DNA from: Dugong dugon
Taxonomy: Eukaryota; Chordata; Mammalia; Sirenia; Dugongidae
Length of the DNA stretch: 64,000 nucleotides
Assembly: GCA_030035585.1 (NCBI GenBank)
Contig: CM057476.1
Span: forward strand, 24,536,501-24,600,500
Reading direction: 5' to 3'
A program made the position numbers and the translations under genes. Shown here piece by piece: positions 1 through 12,290 of the stretch. Each line of letters starts with the position of its first letter. Position 1 is the first letter of the stretch. Below the pieces are notes generated by a model. It was given only the letters and a program-made list of their open reading frames with translations, was not told where the DNA came from and searched no databases.

Positions 1-1276
1 AGCATTTGGACAAACAAACTTTGGCTTTTGAGATGCTCTTTCCTGTTCCTCCCTGATTGTATTGTCCCTTCATCTCCGAAGCACGTGCCTTTGGGTCGCT
101 TATCTCCTGTTAGAATGTTTTTAAAGCATTGTAGACCAGCTGTGCTGCAATTTTCAACTCAGGATAGATTTCGCAATCCTCCCAAGGACCATCTCCCTAG
201 AACATAACATTGGTCTCTCCTCACACTCTCTGTTACCTTCCATGATTTTAGAGGGTTGCAGTTAGCATCCCAGATGTTTCAAATATTCCTTCCTGCAGGC
301 ACTCCCCAGTTACAGTCTGATCAACCTCAGATTTACTATTGCTCTCTAGAGAGCTGGACTGCATCTGTGCAGGGTGTTTGTTTCTGAAAGGTCATTTCCT
401 GGTGTGAATTCCAACCAAAGAAGATCAAGCCAGTTCATTTTACTTAGAAGAGGAATTAAGCCCCTTTCACAGCACACATCGTTAGATGATGATGTGACAT
501 ATTAATGATTGACATACAGACAGAAACAGGTAAAAACAAGAATATTTAAGCTCATCTAAGCATTGACATGTGCCTAGATTTCTTAGTGAATTAAATTAAA
601 TGTTTCTGAATTTGAATTAGTAGTTTATTCTTCTTCCCATTGTTTGTAATACCCACTTCAAAGCTTAAAGATAACATAGCTTTCCACCTCTGTTGGGTTT
701 TACATCATTTGGCTGTCATTGTACTTTGCTTCTGAACAAACAGAAGCAAGCAGTTCTCTGTTTATTTCGCTATCAGTGTCATCGTAAGTGATGTGGACCA
801 CAGCTCATAGGAATGCTGGGGGAAAGTTACTCACTTGTTGTTGTGAACTATCAACCTTAAATTAAAAATTTCTAAAAACATGGATTTGTTTCTTTAGCAT
901 TCTAAATAATTTTGACAGGGTATTTTGAAGTACAGGACATTCTTTCCGAACCATAAATTTAAAATAAGTTTTCTTATAATGAAGTTGATTCTCTTTAACC
1001 CCTGTGGCTGCCTTCCAGGCTGCTTCTGGTACTGGTATAAGTACCAGAGTTCACTGCAACATTTAAGGTTTCATCTCTCAGTATTTCATGAAAATAAAAT
1101 CCAATTCACATTGTTTTTCAATAATACATCAGATGACTAGAAACAGTCTGATCTTAAAAGGAGTCTTAACCGTGTTGGTGCCCGAATTCTTCATAGAAGA
1201 CCACCTGGGTGTGCTCTTAAGGCACTGGAGGTCTAAATAATGCAGCAAGTGAGATGAGTTGTTTGTTTTTTAAAGC
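1..1276. other. Unassigned non-coding DNA
   Basis: I see no recognisable repeat or gene. Open frames here are short and AT-biased and lack any family resemblance. Confidence 0.5.
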
Positions 1277-1293
1277 TGACAACCAAGAATTTA

Positions 1294-1691
1294 ATTTTTT
1301 TTAAATTGTACTTTAGGGGAAGGTTTATAGAACAAATAGTTTCTCATTACACAGTCAGTATGCATATTGTTTTATGACATTGGTTAACAGACCCACAACA
1401 TGTCAAAACTGTCCCTTCTCGACCTTGGAGGACCTTTTTTCTTTTTTGATGAAAATATACATAGCTAAAGACACACCATTTCAAAAATTTCTACATGTAC
1501 AATTCAGTGACATCAATTACGTTCTTCCAGTTGTGCTGCTATTCTCACTATCCTTTTCCAGATTATTCCATCACCATTATCTTCAACTCACTGCCCCCTA
1601 GGCTTCACATCAAACCTTTTGAGTTGCTGTTGTCAATTTGATTTCACGTAGATAATTCCTTTTTTTTTTTTTTTTTGTACTTTAAATGAAG
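1294..1691 (-). mobile_element. L1 3'-end insertion with composite 3' UTR
   Basis: A 5'-truncated L1 copy on the minus strand. It is flanked by a perfect 17-bp target-site duplication, TGACAACCAAGAATTTA, at 1277-1293 and 1692-1708. Reading + strand left to right there is a T-run (the poly(A)), a terminal 3' UTR segment (about 1305-1422), a second A-tail and a different L1 3' UTR segment (about 1446-1645), then a 17-T run (1660-1676) and the last 15 bases of another copy of the terminal segment. The middle segment is longer here than in the related copies at 3561 and 21716. The open frame at 1374-1601 is a chance frame in this UTR. Confidence 0.8.
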
Positions 1692-1879
1692 TGACAACCA
1701 AGAATTTAGATAAAATATCTTAAATGGAGAAATTTGTCTTTAGGATTCTTCTGTCCCTCTATTTTTCACTCCTCTCTACTTGCAGCCTACATGCTCCATT
1801 CCCTGCCTACTTTGATCTCCAACCATCACCACAGCTCATCACACAAAGAAAAAATTATGGAAAAACACAGTATATACCA

Positions 1880-2440
1880 AACCTATGAAAGGAGCAGAAA
1901 AACTGGAGAGTAGCAAACTTTGAGAGCAGAGCTAGCTCTAGAGGAGAAGTAACATATTGTCAGGCGAAGGAAGGGTATATCAGGCTCAGAACTATGAAAA
2001 CACCTGGCATATCTGGCTGGTGGAGAAAATCACTGTGGCAGGATCTTAGTGTATTTGGTGGGAAGTTGTAAGGAGGTAAGGCCAGAAGGATAGATTGGGT
2101 CATATTGTGAAGGCCTTGTATGCAAAGGCTAAGGAGTTTTGGTTTTGTCTAGGAGACAGCAAAGAGTCCACAGACGTTTTCTAAACCTAGCAGAGGACCA
2201 TAATTCTGTCTCCCCTCTTGCTCTTTCTCTCCCCCTCCACCTCCTCTGTTTCTGTTTCTCGTAGAGAAGAGGTAACAGGAAGACCTGCTAAGCAAGCTAA
2301 GGGAGTTTGCAGTAGTTCTAATCAAGTAACAAGGGCTGGAATAAGATGTTGATTCTGACCACCTGGCACATCCTTAATTCATCTATATGACAGATCTTTA
2401 GATGTCTGGAGGCATATATTTTGGAGAACTTACTATATTC
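1880..2440 (+). mobile_element. Possible L2-type LINE 3' relic
   Basis: Text such as 'gaaggccttgtatgcaaagg' followed by 'aaggagttttggttttgtct' resembles the 3' region of ancient L2-type LINEs. The copy is strongly decayed and is interrupted by a pyrimidine-rich stretch near 2205-2260. Family assignment is from memory. Confidence 0.4.
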
Positions 2441-3560
2441 TCCTAGCTCCCGTCTTCAACTATAACAGGGGATAAGGGTCAGTGACTTGTCAGCCTAATT
2501 AGAGAACTTGCCTTGCTCTTCTCTGCTTATAACTTCTGTGCTACTGTACTATTCCTATTCTTTGAAATGATAATACTTTAAAATATTTGAATACATTGAC
2601 ATAACATTGATGTAGGGTATTTATTTTATGAAACTCCAGCCAAGTTTAGAATTTTTGGAGAGCAGAATCCTAGAGATCTATGTGTTATGATTCTGTATAC
2701 CAGATCTCAGACTGGCAACACAAAATTTTGGTTTTGGTTATTTCTCATATCTGTTGTAAGGAAAATGTAAATGATCCAGGTGTTACATTTGTTTCTGCTT
2801 GCATACTGCTAGGTGTACAGTGATTGGAACTATGTTTTTTGGAGCACTGTTTTCACTGCCTTTGCAACCATGCAGATCATCAATAGTGAAGGCCATTAAA
2901 CTGACATTATAACTGTTGCTGTGAAACTAGTACTTTCTGCAGCAGTTATTTAATTCTGTGGCTTTTTGGAATGGTTATAGTTCTTGTTTAGTTGTCAAGG
3001 AACATGGGGCTATCTTATAAGCATTGCTTTCTAATGAACTCTTTCAGGAGGGGCACAGTCCTTCACAGAACCTCTTTTTGAATTTCTGAGAATGGAGAAG
3101 AATGATTTTCTGTATCAAAATTCTTTTCCAGGACTATGTTTTAGGAATGGACTATGGGAAGAAACTTGCTTTTAGATTACTAAATATGGTAAATATGGCT
3201 GTATTGTGAGTGGAAATGCCATCTCTTAAGAGTTGAACAAGTGTACAATTGCTTTTCCTGACTCCAGATAGCTAAGATCTGCAAGTGTTGCTGTCATTGA
3301 CTCTGCAGCTGGATTTGAGAGGAATTTTTAGGGTGACAAAACATCATGAAAATGTAATATTTTTATCTAAAATCTGTTAGAAGAATTTGATCTAGAGTAT
3401 AGCTGAGTATGTTAAAAAAGCTAACATCTACTGAACAAATTTTCATCAGAATATTAAAAAATTTACCTGTAAAGCAAGAGCATTTAATCCGTCTTTTTTT
3501 TTTTTTTGCAAACTTGAAAATAAATTGAATAAAACTTAAATGTTATCCATACCATACTCA
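2441..3560. other. Unassigned non-coding DNA
   Basis: No repeat or gene recognised over about 1.1 kb. A T-run near 3494-3508 is the only low-complexity feature. Confidence 0.45.
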
Positions 3561-3970
3561 TTATTTTTTTTTATTTTTATGGTATCAGGTGAAGGTTTAC
3601 AGAACAAATAGTTTCTCATTAAACAGTAGTACACATTTGTTTTCTGACATTGGTTAACAACCCCATGACATGTCAACCCTCTCCCTTCTTGACCGTTTTT
3701 TTTTTTGGTGAAAATATGCATAGCCAAAGATACAACATTTCAAAAATTTCTACATGTACAGTTCAGTGATATCGACTACACTCTTCCAGTTGTGCTGCTA
3801 TTCTCACTTTAGATGAAGGTTTACAGAACAAAATAGTTTCTCATTAAACAGTACACATGTTGCCCTATGACAATGGTTAACAACCCCACAACACATCAAC
3901 ACTGTCCTTACTCAACCTTGGGTTTCCTATCATCAGCTTTCCTGTCCCCTTCTGCCTTCTAGCCCTTGCT
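3561..3970 (-). mobile_element. L1 3' end with duplicated 3' UTR
   Basis: A 5'-truncated L1 on minus. It contains the terminal 3' UTR unit (about 3588-3693), an A-tail, a middle unit beginning 'ggtgaaaatatgcatagcca' (about 3708-3808), then a second, diverged copy of the terminal unit (from about 3809) running into 3' UTR sequence. An imperfect duplication, 'catactcatt' and 'catactattg', lies at the two edges. It has the same architecture as 21716-22758. Confidence 0.75.
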
Positions 3971-4425
3971 CATACTATTGTTTTTGAGACAGTTGTTCAG
4001 GTTATCTTTGGTTCTTAAAAAAAAGTTTTATTCTGATTGAGGAGAATTAATAATGAGAAAATTGTATATTGAATTTAACATTGTTAAGGATTTTTTTTTG
4101 TTTGTTTTGAAAAGGTTGCAAAATAAAGAATTCTACTCAATCTGTTCACCTTATTTGCTAGTTCACTAGATTACTACTTTTCTCTATTTCTAGGCATTGG
4201 ATCTTTTCATTTACACAAGCATATCCTAAACTTTCATTTGAAGTACCTTTCTGATTGCATCTCACTAAATACCAGTTTTGTGATCTCCATACTGCTTTAT
4301 CCTCTTTGGGTTCCTCCCAACCTACTTTTTAAATGATCTCATTCTTTCTGAACCCAGGCATCTTCTGTTGATTACTAAGGTCTGTGCTTAGAATTCACAA
4401 TTCCCTGCTCTCTTTAAGAAGTTCT
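3971..4425. other. Unassigned non-coding DNA
   Basis: AT-rich sequence with no family I can name. The left target-site duplication of the next SINE starts at 4387. Confidence 0.4.
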
Positions 4426-4630
4426 AGGAGACCTTGTGGTACAGTGGTTAAAGCACTCAGCTGCTAACGGAAAGGTTGGCAGTTTGAACCTGCCATCCGC
4501 TCCACAGGAGAAAGATGTGATAATCTGTTTCTGTAAAGATTTACAGCCTTGGAAACCCTATGGGGCAGTTCTACTCTGTCCTGTAGCGTCCCTATGAGTT
4601 GGAATCAACTGGACGGCAATGGGTTGGGTA
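4426..4630 (+). mobile_element. AfroSINE, long form
   Basis: A tRNA-related head (A-box-like 'tggtacagtggttaaagca', B-box-like 'ggcagtttgaacc'), the long-form insert 'gagaaagatgtgataatctg', a body 'ggaaaccctatggggcag' and an RTE-like tail. Sequence starting 'cttagaattcacaatt' occurs before (4387) and after (4631), a long imperfect target-site duplication. About 14 extra bases lie between the left copy and the SINE head. Confidence 0.9.
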
Positions 4631-4889
4631 CTTAGAATTCACAATTTTCTGTTCTCTCTCACATGAATACAGTCTATGTTCCTTCTCAATGAAATGTTTA
4701 CTTGAGTTCCATCATTTATTTTTATTCATTATTTTAGCATATTTGTGATAAAATATAAGTAACTTTAATATGAATATAGATAACCCAGAGTATGTTCAGG
4801 ATAGCCACAGCCAAGATAGTGGATGACAGGGGTCACCTTTAAACTCTTTCAACTGAGGAATGACTAAAGGTAATGGATATGTTTAGTAG

Positions 4890-5290
4890 GAGGAGGTGGC
4901 ATATATATCAGCCTCAAGTATTTGAAGGATTGTCATGTGGGAGAGGAATTAGCTTTGTTCTGCATTATCTTAAAAAAGGAGTGAAAGGAGTGAATTTTAT
5001 GGTATATGAATTATATCTTTAAAAAAACGGGTAGGGACCATTTGCTGGAAATAGCAGGGACATATTTTGGCTTATTTGTTTTATAAAGGAGAACTTTCAA
5101 ACAGAATAGTCTCAAGATACAATGATCTGCCTGTGGAAGGTGAGTTTTCTGTTGCTGAAAGTGCTCAGCTGTGTGCTGAAGGGCTCCTGCTGAAGGAGTT
5201 GAAGGAGGTTGAATTAGAAGACTTCTCCACAGAATTTCTTAGATTCTGGGGGATGCACTTTTCTCAGCTCTTTAATAATATAAAAGTCAA
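4890..5290 (+). mobile_element. CR1/L3-type LINE relic
   Basis: Successive phrases match the amniote CR1 (mammalian L3) 3' region: 'cctcaagtatttgaaggatt', 'gtcatgtgggagaggaatta', 'ggagaactttcaaacagaat', 'gatctgcctgtggaagg' and 'gaaggaggttgaattagaag'. The 77-codon frame at 5067-5300 falls in this untranslated 3' part, so I do not call it a gene. Very old and diverged. Confidence 0.6.
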
Positions 5291-6807
5291 TAAACAATAG
5301 ACACGATTATGAGAGTGAAAGTGACCTCTTTTTTAGTTTTCAGTTTAGAGCCATATTATTTAACAATTGTTATTTTTCTTCCCCATGATTATCACCAATT
5401 TTTCACAGTGGGAGAAGGGTAGAGTGAAACTCCCACATCTTGAAGGCGGATATGGTATACCATTGCAAGGAGGACAAGGGAGCAAGGATAACAGTCATAA
5501 ATTGCAGCTGGGAGCTTGGAACAGATTCCTCTAGGCTGCAGTAGCTCAGAAAGGATTCGGCTCCAAGTTTAATGAATAATGAAACATGATCTGAAGAAAT
5601 TCTATGCAAGAAACACTCTGTTGCCTAGTTCTTAAGTGACTTGTAGAAACTGTACCTTCTGCCTTACATGAGAAGCAATTCTTGTTATACCTTCAGTGTT
5701 TAAGGTGGTAGTTTAGGAACCTCTTGAAGAGCTCATTTTAATTTGCAGGTTAATTTCCAGCACATGTTGTTGGCCTCTGGTCCCTGCAGGGCAGACGTAG
5801 AAAAGCACTGGCCTTAAATTTGGAAGTTGGGACTGTTTCCTGAAAGTAATTACTGCTTATATGTGTCATGAAGTGAAATATCGCCTTAAGAGTCATGGAA
5901 TATTCTTGGTGAAAGGGACCTTAGAAGACACCTGGTCCAATCTCCCTATTCTGGAAAGTTCTTGTTTACCATATACAGTAGTGATGTTTTAGAAACTTCC
6001 TTTATTATTATTTTTTAAATCCTTTGCATCTTTTCAGAAGTTCAGTTCCTCAGGTCTTAAGTAAGTCTACTCTTTGAAGATATAAAACAGGAAAAACAAT
6101 TATATTTAAATTTACTGTAATTTTTCCCCTAATGTAACCAAAATATAAAAGAGATTACTAAAATACAAGAGAAGTTACTAAGAATTCACAAACATCTTTT
6201 CTGGAATACTACTGTTAAACAGAACCAGCAACTTCTGTTTGTCTTCCTAAGAGTTAACACCCTGTGGCCTTAGCTTCTCCTCCATCCAGCTCACTTCCCT
6301 TAGAGAAAATGTTGATTATGTGGCATTTTGCTCAGTTCCTTGGGTTGTGTACTTGACATTGTGCCAGGTTCTGTAGAATGACTCTTTGGTCATTAAGCAC
6401 CAATAGAAGTAGTTGGCTGTGTGAGAATTAAAAAATAGAGGAGATAAGAATTTGTCACCAGGACGATTCAGTCCTTGTATTCATTATATGTGTTAATCAC
6501 AAAGCATAAAATACTATAGAAATGGCTGGACGAAAGATATTATTGTGCCTCTTAATAACTGTAAATTTTTTGTTTCCTGTAAAATAAGATTAGAGCTCTG
6601 AAAAATTTAATCAGACGGTAAAGCAGTTAAGTGGATTACTAAGCCACACCTCCCTTGACCCTCAGCCTTATAGACAATCAAGACATTCTGGCCAAACACG
6701 AAAACCTTGTATAAAACATTGCTTGTATGTGTGTGTACATACCAGTTCTCCCACATCCCCAAACTTTAGAGCTCAGGTAGCCTGAGCATGCTGGATAAGC
6801 ATGCTTC
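5291..6807. other. Unassigned DNA
   Basis: No gene seen. A short stretch near 5895-5955, 'gaaagggaccttagaagaca', resembles the 'gaagggaccttagag' phrase of old mammalian SINE or CR1 relics, but it is too short to assign. Confidence 0.4.
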
Positions 6808-6936
6808 TTGTTGTTAGGTGCTGTCCAATTGGTTCCGACTCATAGCGACCCTACGTACAACAGAAAGAAATACTGCCTGGTCCTGCGCCATCCTCACAAT
6901 CATTGTTATGCCTGAGCCCATTGTTGCAGCCACTGC
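6808..6936 (-). mobile_element. RTE (BovB-like) 3' end
   Basis: The minus-strand 3' end of an RTE LINE, with a GTT-rich tail then '(g)tgctgtccaattggttccg' and 'actcatagcgaccctacgta'. Only about 130 bp remain, as is usual for RTE copies truncated at the 5' end. No clear target duplication seen. Confidence 0.75.
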
Positions 6937-8178
6937 TGGGAAAAGGCTTTTGTTCATCACCGCCTTGGAGAAATAGTAGACACAGAATACCATAAATCTT
7001 GGAAATTAGCATTACGATGTTTGCATTTGCTTTCCTCCCTCCTACTTTCTCCAGAAGCATATTTGTCCCAGGTCTAGGAAAAGTCTAGAAAGGCTGGAAA
7101 AGAACACTGTTAACTTTCCTTAATCAGGCCAGAACATACGCTGGAATAAATGTATTTCTGCTAAACATCAGATGTGCCATTTGTTGATGTGTTTGCTCTA
7201 AATGGGCAGCACACCTTCTAAGAAGTACCGAGAAAGATAGTACTTATCAAGTCGCTAAAACTTTCCTAGTTGTTGGTTTTCAGCACATCTCCATCTTGCT
7301 TCGTCAGGCACATACCTCTTTAACACAGGTTGGAATTTCTAGGGCATGTACCTCCTCAGAGGGCCAAAACTGGCCTTGTAAATCTTTCTGTAAATTTATT
7401 AGCAGCCTTTTCAAAGGGTTAAAACATTTTCATGCATTAATAATAAGCCGAAAACAGCCTCTTCTCCAACAGGAAGTGAAACACAAGATGGAACTCTAGA
7501 ATCCTGCTTCTTGTCTGAGGGAAGGATCCAGTAGAGACAGAGAGCAAGCTCACCCAAGGTAACCGGACTAGGGTTAGACCTTGGACTCCTGATGTTCTCA
7601 TTCAGTGTTGTGAGTTAGAAACTAGTTTCTGAGATAAAGCATTTCTTCCCATAGTTAGATGTTTATTGATGCCAGGTTTTGAACTTTTAATTAGCAGATG
7701 TTACCCAAGTTTATGATTGTCTTTCTGGGTGTCTCTAGGATTGTTTTGCTAGATCCCAGTGGAAAATGCATGTCTAGGCCCACAAGGCTGTTCCTTTGCT
7801 ACACATCAGAGCCAGGCTCTTCCACATCTGTCTCAGTCATAGATTTCAGCCTGAAATTCAGGGAAACGTTTGCCGTGTTAAGTCATTAACAACTGTTTCA
7901 AAACAGTCTGATTTCTAACAGTTGGTGCATGTGGAGATACCTAATTAAAATAATTCCAGTCTCGTTAATAAGATAAGTGTGTTTTCTAGTTGCTATGGTA
8001 TTATCACCATCAGATACACAGGACATGAGGCTTAGCTGAGTGAATTATGCTTGGATTCTATCTAGTCTCTTTGTTAATTTCATTGTAATTTAAAAGTTAA
8101 ATCCCTATGTTTTTTCTTATATTTTCATTTCAATGAATGGAAGAGGTAACTTGAGAGATATTATGGATAGGAATGCTA
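6937..8178. other. Unassigned DNA
   Basis: No supported gene. Open frames of 60-70 codons at 7296-7499 and 7698-7889 show no family resemblance. Confidence 0.4.
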
Positions 8179-8189
8179 CCAGCAGATGT

Positions 8190-8365
8190 TGTTATTTTTA
8201 TTGATAGGCACCAATGAGTTGGTTCTGACTGCTAGCAGCCCTATATACAACTGAACAAAACACTCCCCGGTCCTACGCCATCCTCACAATTATTGCTGTG
8301 TTTGAGCTCATTGTTGCAGCCACTGTCAATCTGTCTTGCTGAGGGTCTTCCTCTTTTTTGCTGAT
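8190..8365 (-). mobile_element. RTE (BovB-like) 3' fragment with TSD
   Basis: A 176-bp 5'-truncated RTE copy on minus. It has the same 3' end as 6808-6936 and reaches further into the element ('gtcttcctcttttttgctga'). It is bounded by an 11-bp target duplication, CCAGCAGATGT, at 8179-8189 and 8366-8376. The frames at 8241-8483 lie in this relic and its flank. Confidence 0.85.
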
Positions 8366-8559
8366 CCAGCAGATGTAGAACCTGTAAATTCCACAGAAGA
8401 TTTAGCTGCTCAGAGAAGTTCACAGAAATTGAAATGCTATTGCCCAATGAAATGGTTAGCCTCTTGTCTGAACTACCCACCACCGCTATCTTTTTCCGTG
8501 AGTTCTTCAGTTGAAATCGATTTCTTCTCGTGAACTTCCAGAGTGCTTTATCTATTATC

Positions 8560-8735
8560 CTTCTTATGGTTCTTTATACTTTCTACCTTCTGCTGTAGCT
8601 GTTTATTTGCCTGTTCTCCTTGAAGGCAGGCTCTATGACTGTCCACTCTCTTGTTTCCCACGGAACCTAGGGCAACGCCTTGCACATTGTGATTTGCTCA
8701 GTAATACTTGTTGAGTGAATGACCAATAGAAATAG
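8560..8735 (+). mobile_element. L2 LINE 3' end
   Basis: Typical L2 3' text: 'ccttgaaggcaggctctatg', then 'acttgttgagtgaatga' at the end. Confidence 0.6.
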
Positions 8736-8809
8736 TATTTACCATAGATTTTAATCTACTTTATGTAATATATTCAAAGTCTTGAGAAGGGTGTTAGAAA
8801 CTGTTCTTA

Positions 8810-9196
8810 ACAAAATTCAAACTCACAAAAAAAAAAGACCAGATTTACTGGTCTGATGGAGACTGGAGAAACCTGAGGGTTTGGCCCCCAACTCCCTTTT
8901 AACTCAGTATTGAAGTTACTCCTGAGGTTCACCCTTCAGCCAAAGATTAGACAGGCCCATAAAACAAAATGAGACTAATGGGCACACCAGCCTGTGGGCA
9001 AGGACGAGAAGGCAGGAGGGGACAGGAAGGCTGGAGGAATGGAAACGGGGAACCCAAGGTCAAGAAGGGCAGAGTGTTGACACGTCGTGGGGTTGGCAAC
9101 CAGTGTCACAAAACAGTATGTGTATTGTTTAATGAGAAACTAATTTGCTTTGTAAACCTTCACCTAAAGCACAATAAAAAAAAGAAAAAAGAAAAA
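8810..9196 (+). mobile_element. L1 3' end on plus strand
   Basis: A strongly 5'-truncated L1: 3' UTR from about 8838, ending 'cttcacctaaagcacaataa' with an A-rich tail (about 9170-9197). Imperfect 14-bp duplications, AGAAACTGTTCTTA (8796-8809) and AGAAACTGTCCTTA (9197-9210), bound it. About 28 bases between the left duplication and the L1 homology (8810-8837) are not L1. Confidence 0.8.
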
Positions 9197-9210
9197 AGAA
9201 ACTGTCCTTA

Positions 9211-9734
9211 GGTATATAGATAGGTTTTTATTTTTAAATCTCAAAAAGCACTAAGTCGAAATCATTTAAAAACTTCTACATGCTGAATTATATATGAGAA
9301 GAAACTGACATATGATCCTTTTAGCGGGATTAAAATCTTGCAGACTGATGGCCAAGTAAATTGAGCTGCCTTCGGAAAATCCTGTATAAAAATAGAGTTC
9401 TTCGTTTTGAGTACAGAGCTATCACCGAAATCTCCTGTCTTGACAACACACACTATTAAATGGTGAACTAATGGGCAAACAGAAAGACCACCGTGTATTT
9501 CAGGAGGCTATTAGAAAGTAAAATATTAGACTAAGTCCTGCTTCCATCAGTTATTGATCATCACCAACACTGTGTGACTATGAAAACCCCCATTGTCTCA
9601 CACCTGTTCTTATCCTTGGTGGGAACTCTTAGTTTCCCAGACGTTATTTTCCTTAAAGCTATAACCTCCCTAGATAGTAGTCATCAGACTAAAAATTGGG
9701 ACTTTGACAGCTATTGATGAAACCATTATTAATG
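9211..9734. other. Unassigned DNA
   Basis: Nothing recognised. Confidence 0.4.
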
Positions 9735-9910
9735 TTCCTAGTGGTTCCACCCAGAGTCCATCCAGAGGTGCCTCAGAAGAAAGGCTTGGCAGTCTACTTC
9801 TGAAAAATCTGCTATTGAAAAACCTATGGAGCACAGTTCTACTCTGACACACATGGGATCTCCGTGAGTCAGAGTTGACTCAAAGGCAACTTTTTTTTGT
9901 TTTTTTTTAA
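9735..9910 (+). mobile_element. AfroSINE type 2, 5' part eroded
   Basis: Body of the second AfroSINE type: 'catccagaggtgcctcagaa', 'gaaaggcttggcagtctact', 'ctatggagcacagttctact', tail 'gtgagtcagagttgactcaa', then T-rich sequence. The tRNA head is barely visible. Confidence 0.85.
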
Positions 9911-11435
9911 ATGTTCTAGTAAGAAGTCATTTAGAGAAACCTGAGAGGATACTCAGAGAAAAAATCAGGATAGGGAGAGAGTTGATAGAAAGAATGACTG
10001 TAGAGAAGGAGGAAACTGGAGGTCAGGTAAGTAAGACACAGGAAGCAGGGAATAGGACAGTCTGGCAGACAGGTGAGTGCCTTGGAGAGGGTAACAAGTG
10101 TGTGTAGGAAAGCAGTGGTCCATGTCTGCTTAACCACATCATTTCTTTTTTGTTTAAAAAAAAAATGCATCTAGTTTTTTTCCCCCATTTTGTTAATATT
10201 TAGAATGTCTTTCATTAGTGATTGTGTGTCTTTTGCTTCTGGGGCCTGTCATTTTGGAAGCACAGGAATGAAAAGCCAAGCCACAGTCATGTGAAGATGG
10301 AAGCTTATTACTTCAGCCTTTTGGGCAAATGTTTCTCTTCTTAAAAGAAATGTCTCTCCTCCCCATTGCCTTTCCAGTTCTGGCTGATTTCAGACCTGTG
10401 GTGTGAGTAGCTGCAGAGATTATTTTCATGAGGAAAACGAGACCTGTGACTGCTTTGAACCACACAAAGCTATTTACCTCTGATGGCAAGGAGCCAAGGA
10501 AAACCTGCCTAATGCTCTCCTGTAGCCTCTCACACCCTTGTTATATGGAAAGCAGAAGAGATGGGGCATTCGTGAGACAGGATGCTATTTACAGTCAAGA
10601 GACAACTTTGAATGGCTGTCAGGTACGTAGGGAGCCGAGGAGGCCTGATTTAATGCACCTCCTGAAGCACATGACTAAGGAGGCTAGAGGATGGGCAGCT
10701 GGCTCAGGATGGGATCTGTGCAAAGGGCCTATGCCAAGAGCTAACGTTAACAAATGCCAGCAAAGCTTCGACTTTAGCATCCAACGTGATGTTTAACCTT
10801 ACATCAGGACAAATGTCCGATTAATGTGTTAAACTGTCACTATGGAATCCACCCACCCATTCACTAAGCCATGTCTTTCTTTGGGCACTAGTGTTATTAA
10901 TATTATAAGAAGGTAGCAGCTTTGTACAGAACCAAATTGTGGTTAAAACAAAATATGTTGGGCCAGTTGTTTTCCACTGTAGGTAGTCACGTTGGGCAAC
11001 TAGTGCCAGTAACAATAGATTGGCTGGTAGCAAAGAGCCGTGAATTATGTCCTGTCTTCCTTCGGGCGAGTTTGGCAAGAATCAGTTGGTCAACTTTTCT
11101 GTACTTCTCTTGGTTTGATTGATGAACAGATTGATGTAACAGGTAACAGATATAAAAGCACGGTATCTGTAGCCTTTGATATTGACTACTTCTATAGGAT
11201 AAATTACCGTCTAGGCACTGGGAAATTATATAGAAGTTATATGGACCTTTTACAAATGTCTGACCCGAGAGTAATTAGACTTAAAATAAAAAGAACATCT
11301 GAAGTCTATGCTGTAAGATGATGGTAGGAGGTAAAACTTTTGAAATTCTTTTCCAGTTTTGCAGATGGAATTAAAACAGAGGCGGTGACAAACTAGAGAC
11401 AAATTGCCAACAATAATGATAGTAATTACTGCCAT
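9911..11435. other. Unassigned DNA with a chance 122-codon frame
   Basis: No repeat recognised with confidence. The frame at 10428-10796 (+) is the longest outside identified repeats on this strand nearby. It shows no domain, no splice-like edges and no similarity I recognise, so I do not call it a gene. Confidence 0.4.
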
Positions 11436-11640
11436 TTACGGAGTGCCTCCTGTGTGGTAGGCACTGTGCTGAATCCATTACGTACTTTCCTTGATAACAA
11501 TACTGCGAGAGAGTTTCAGAAGGGTTGTTTTACAGGGGAAGAAGTGGAGTCTAAGATTGGGTCAGTAACTTGCCTATGATCATGGAGCTGGTAAGTACGT
11601 AATGATCTGTGGTTTGGACCTGGATCTGTCTGACACAGGT
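11436..11640 (-). mobile_element. MIR
   Basis: Antisense MIR text: 'ggtaggcactgtgctgaatc', 'aacttgcctatgatcatgga', 'gctggtaagt'. Confidence 0.7.
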
Positions 11641-12103
11641 GTGCTGCACGGTTTCTATGGTTGTGTGTTTTAAGATGAAATAGAATTACAGACAGGTCCA
11701 GAAGGAAGTAGTCCAAAACATTAGACAGAGAAGCCCAGAAAGTGAAGCTTTCAGCACATGCTATCAAAGATCACAAACCAACATGTGAGGATCAGACTGA
11801 AATAAGGAGTGAGTTACTTAACTAACACTCCAGGGCAATTTAGGTAAATGAAAGTATTAATAGGTCTAATTTTTGCATATGCCACTATGGGATTTTTAGT
11901 TAACAGATTTTCTATGCTTTAAAAATGGCAATGCTTGTAATCACTGCGTCTCCTGTCACCACATTAGGCATTATTCAGTGTGGACACTAGGAACTTGTTT
12001 TTCTCCTTTTTCCATCTACCACTGCTACTGGAAACAGGTGTTCCCCTAAGCAGTCTAATGCTCCCCCTGACAAGCTCATATAAAGTGGTGGTATTGTGTT
12101 TTC
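11641..12103. other. Unassigned DNA
   Basis: Nothing recognised. Confidence 0.4.
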
Positions 12104-12290
12104 GGAGTCCCTGAATGGTATAAATAGTTAATAGGCTGGGCTGCTAACCCAGGGCCACTTTGGAAGAAAGCCCCGGCAGTTTACTTCCAAAAAGTCAGCC
12201 ACTGAAAACTCCATGGGGCACAGTTCAACTCTGATGCACAAGGAGTTGCCACGAGTCGGAATCAACTCGACAGCAACTGCTTGATTGTGT
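12104..12290 (+). mobile_element. AfroSINE type 2
   Basis: A diverged head with 'ggctgctaacccagg', a body 'cagccactgaaaactccatg' and a tail 'acgagtcggaatcaactcga'. Confidence 0.85.

Noticed and set aside
5067..5300. 77-codon acidic frame that looks protein-like
   Set aside because: It falls in the 3' region of a CR1/L3 relic.
10428..10796. 122-codon frame starting with ATG
   Set aside because: No family resemblance, no promoter or splice context, and frames of this length occur by chance in 64 kb.
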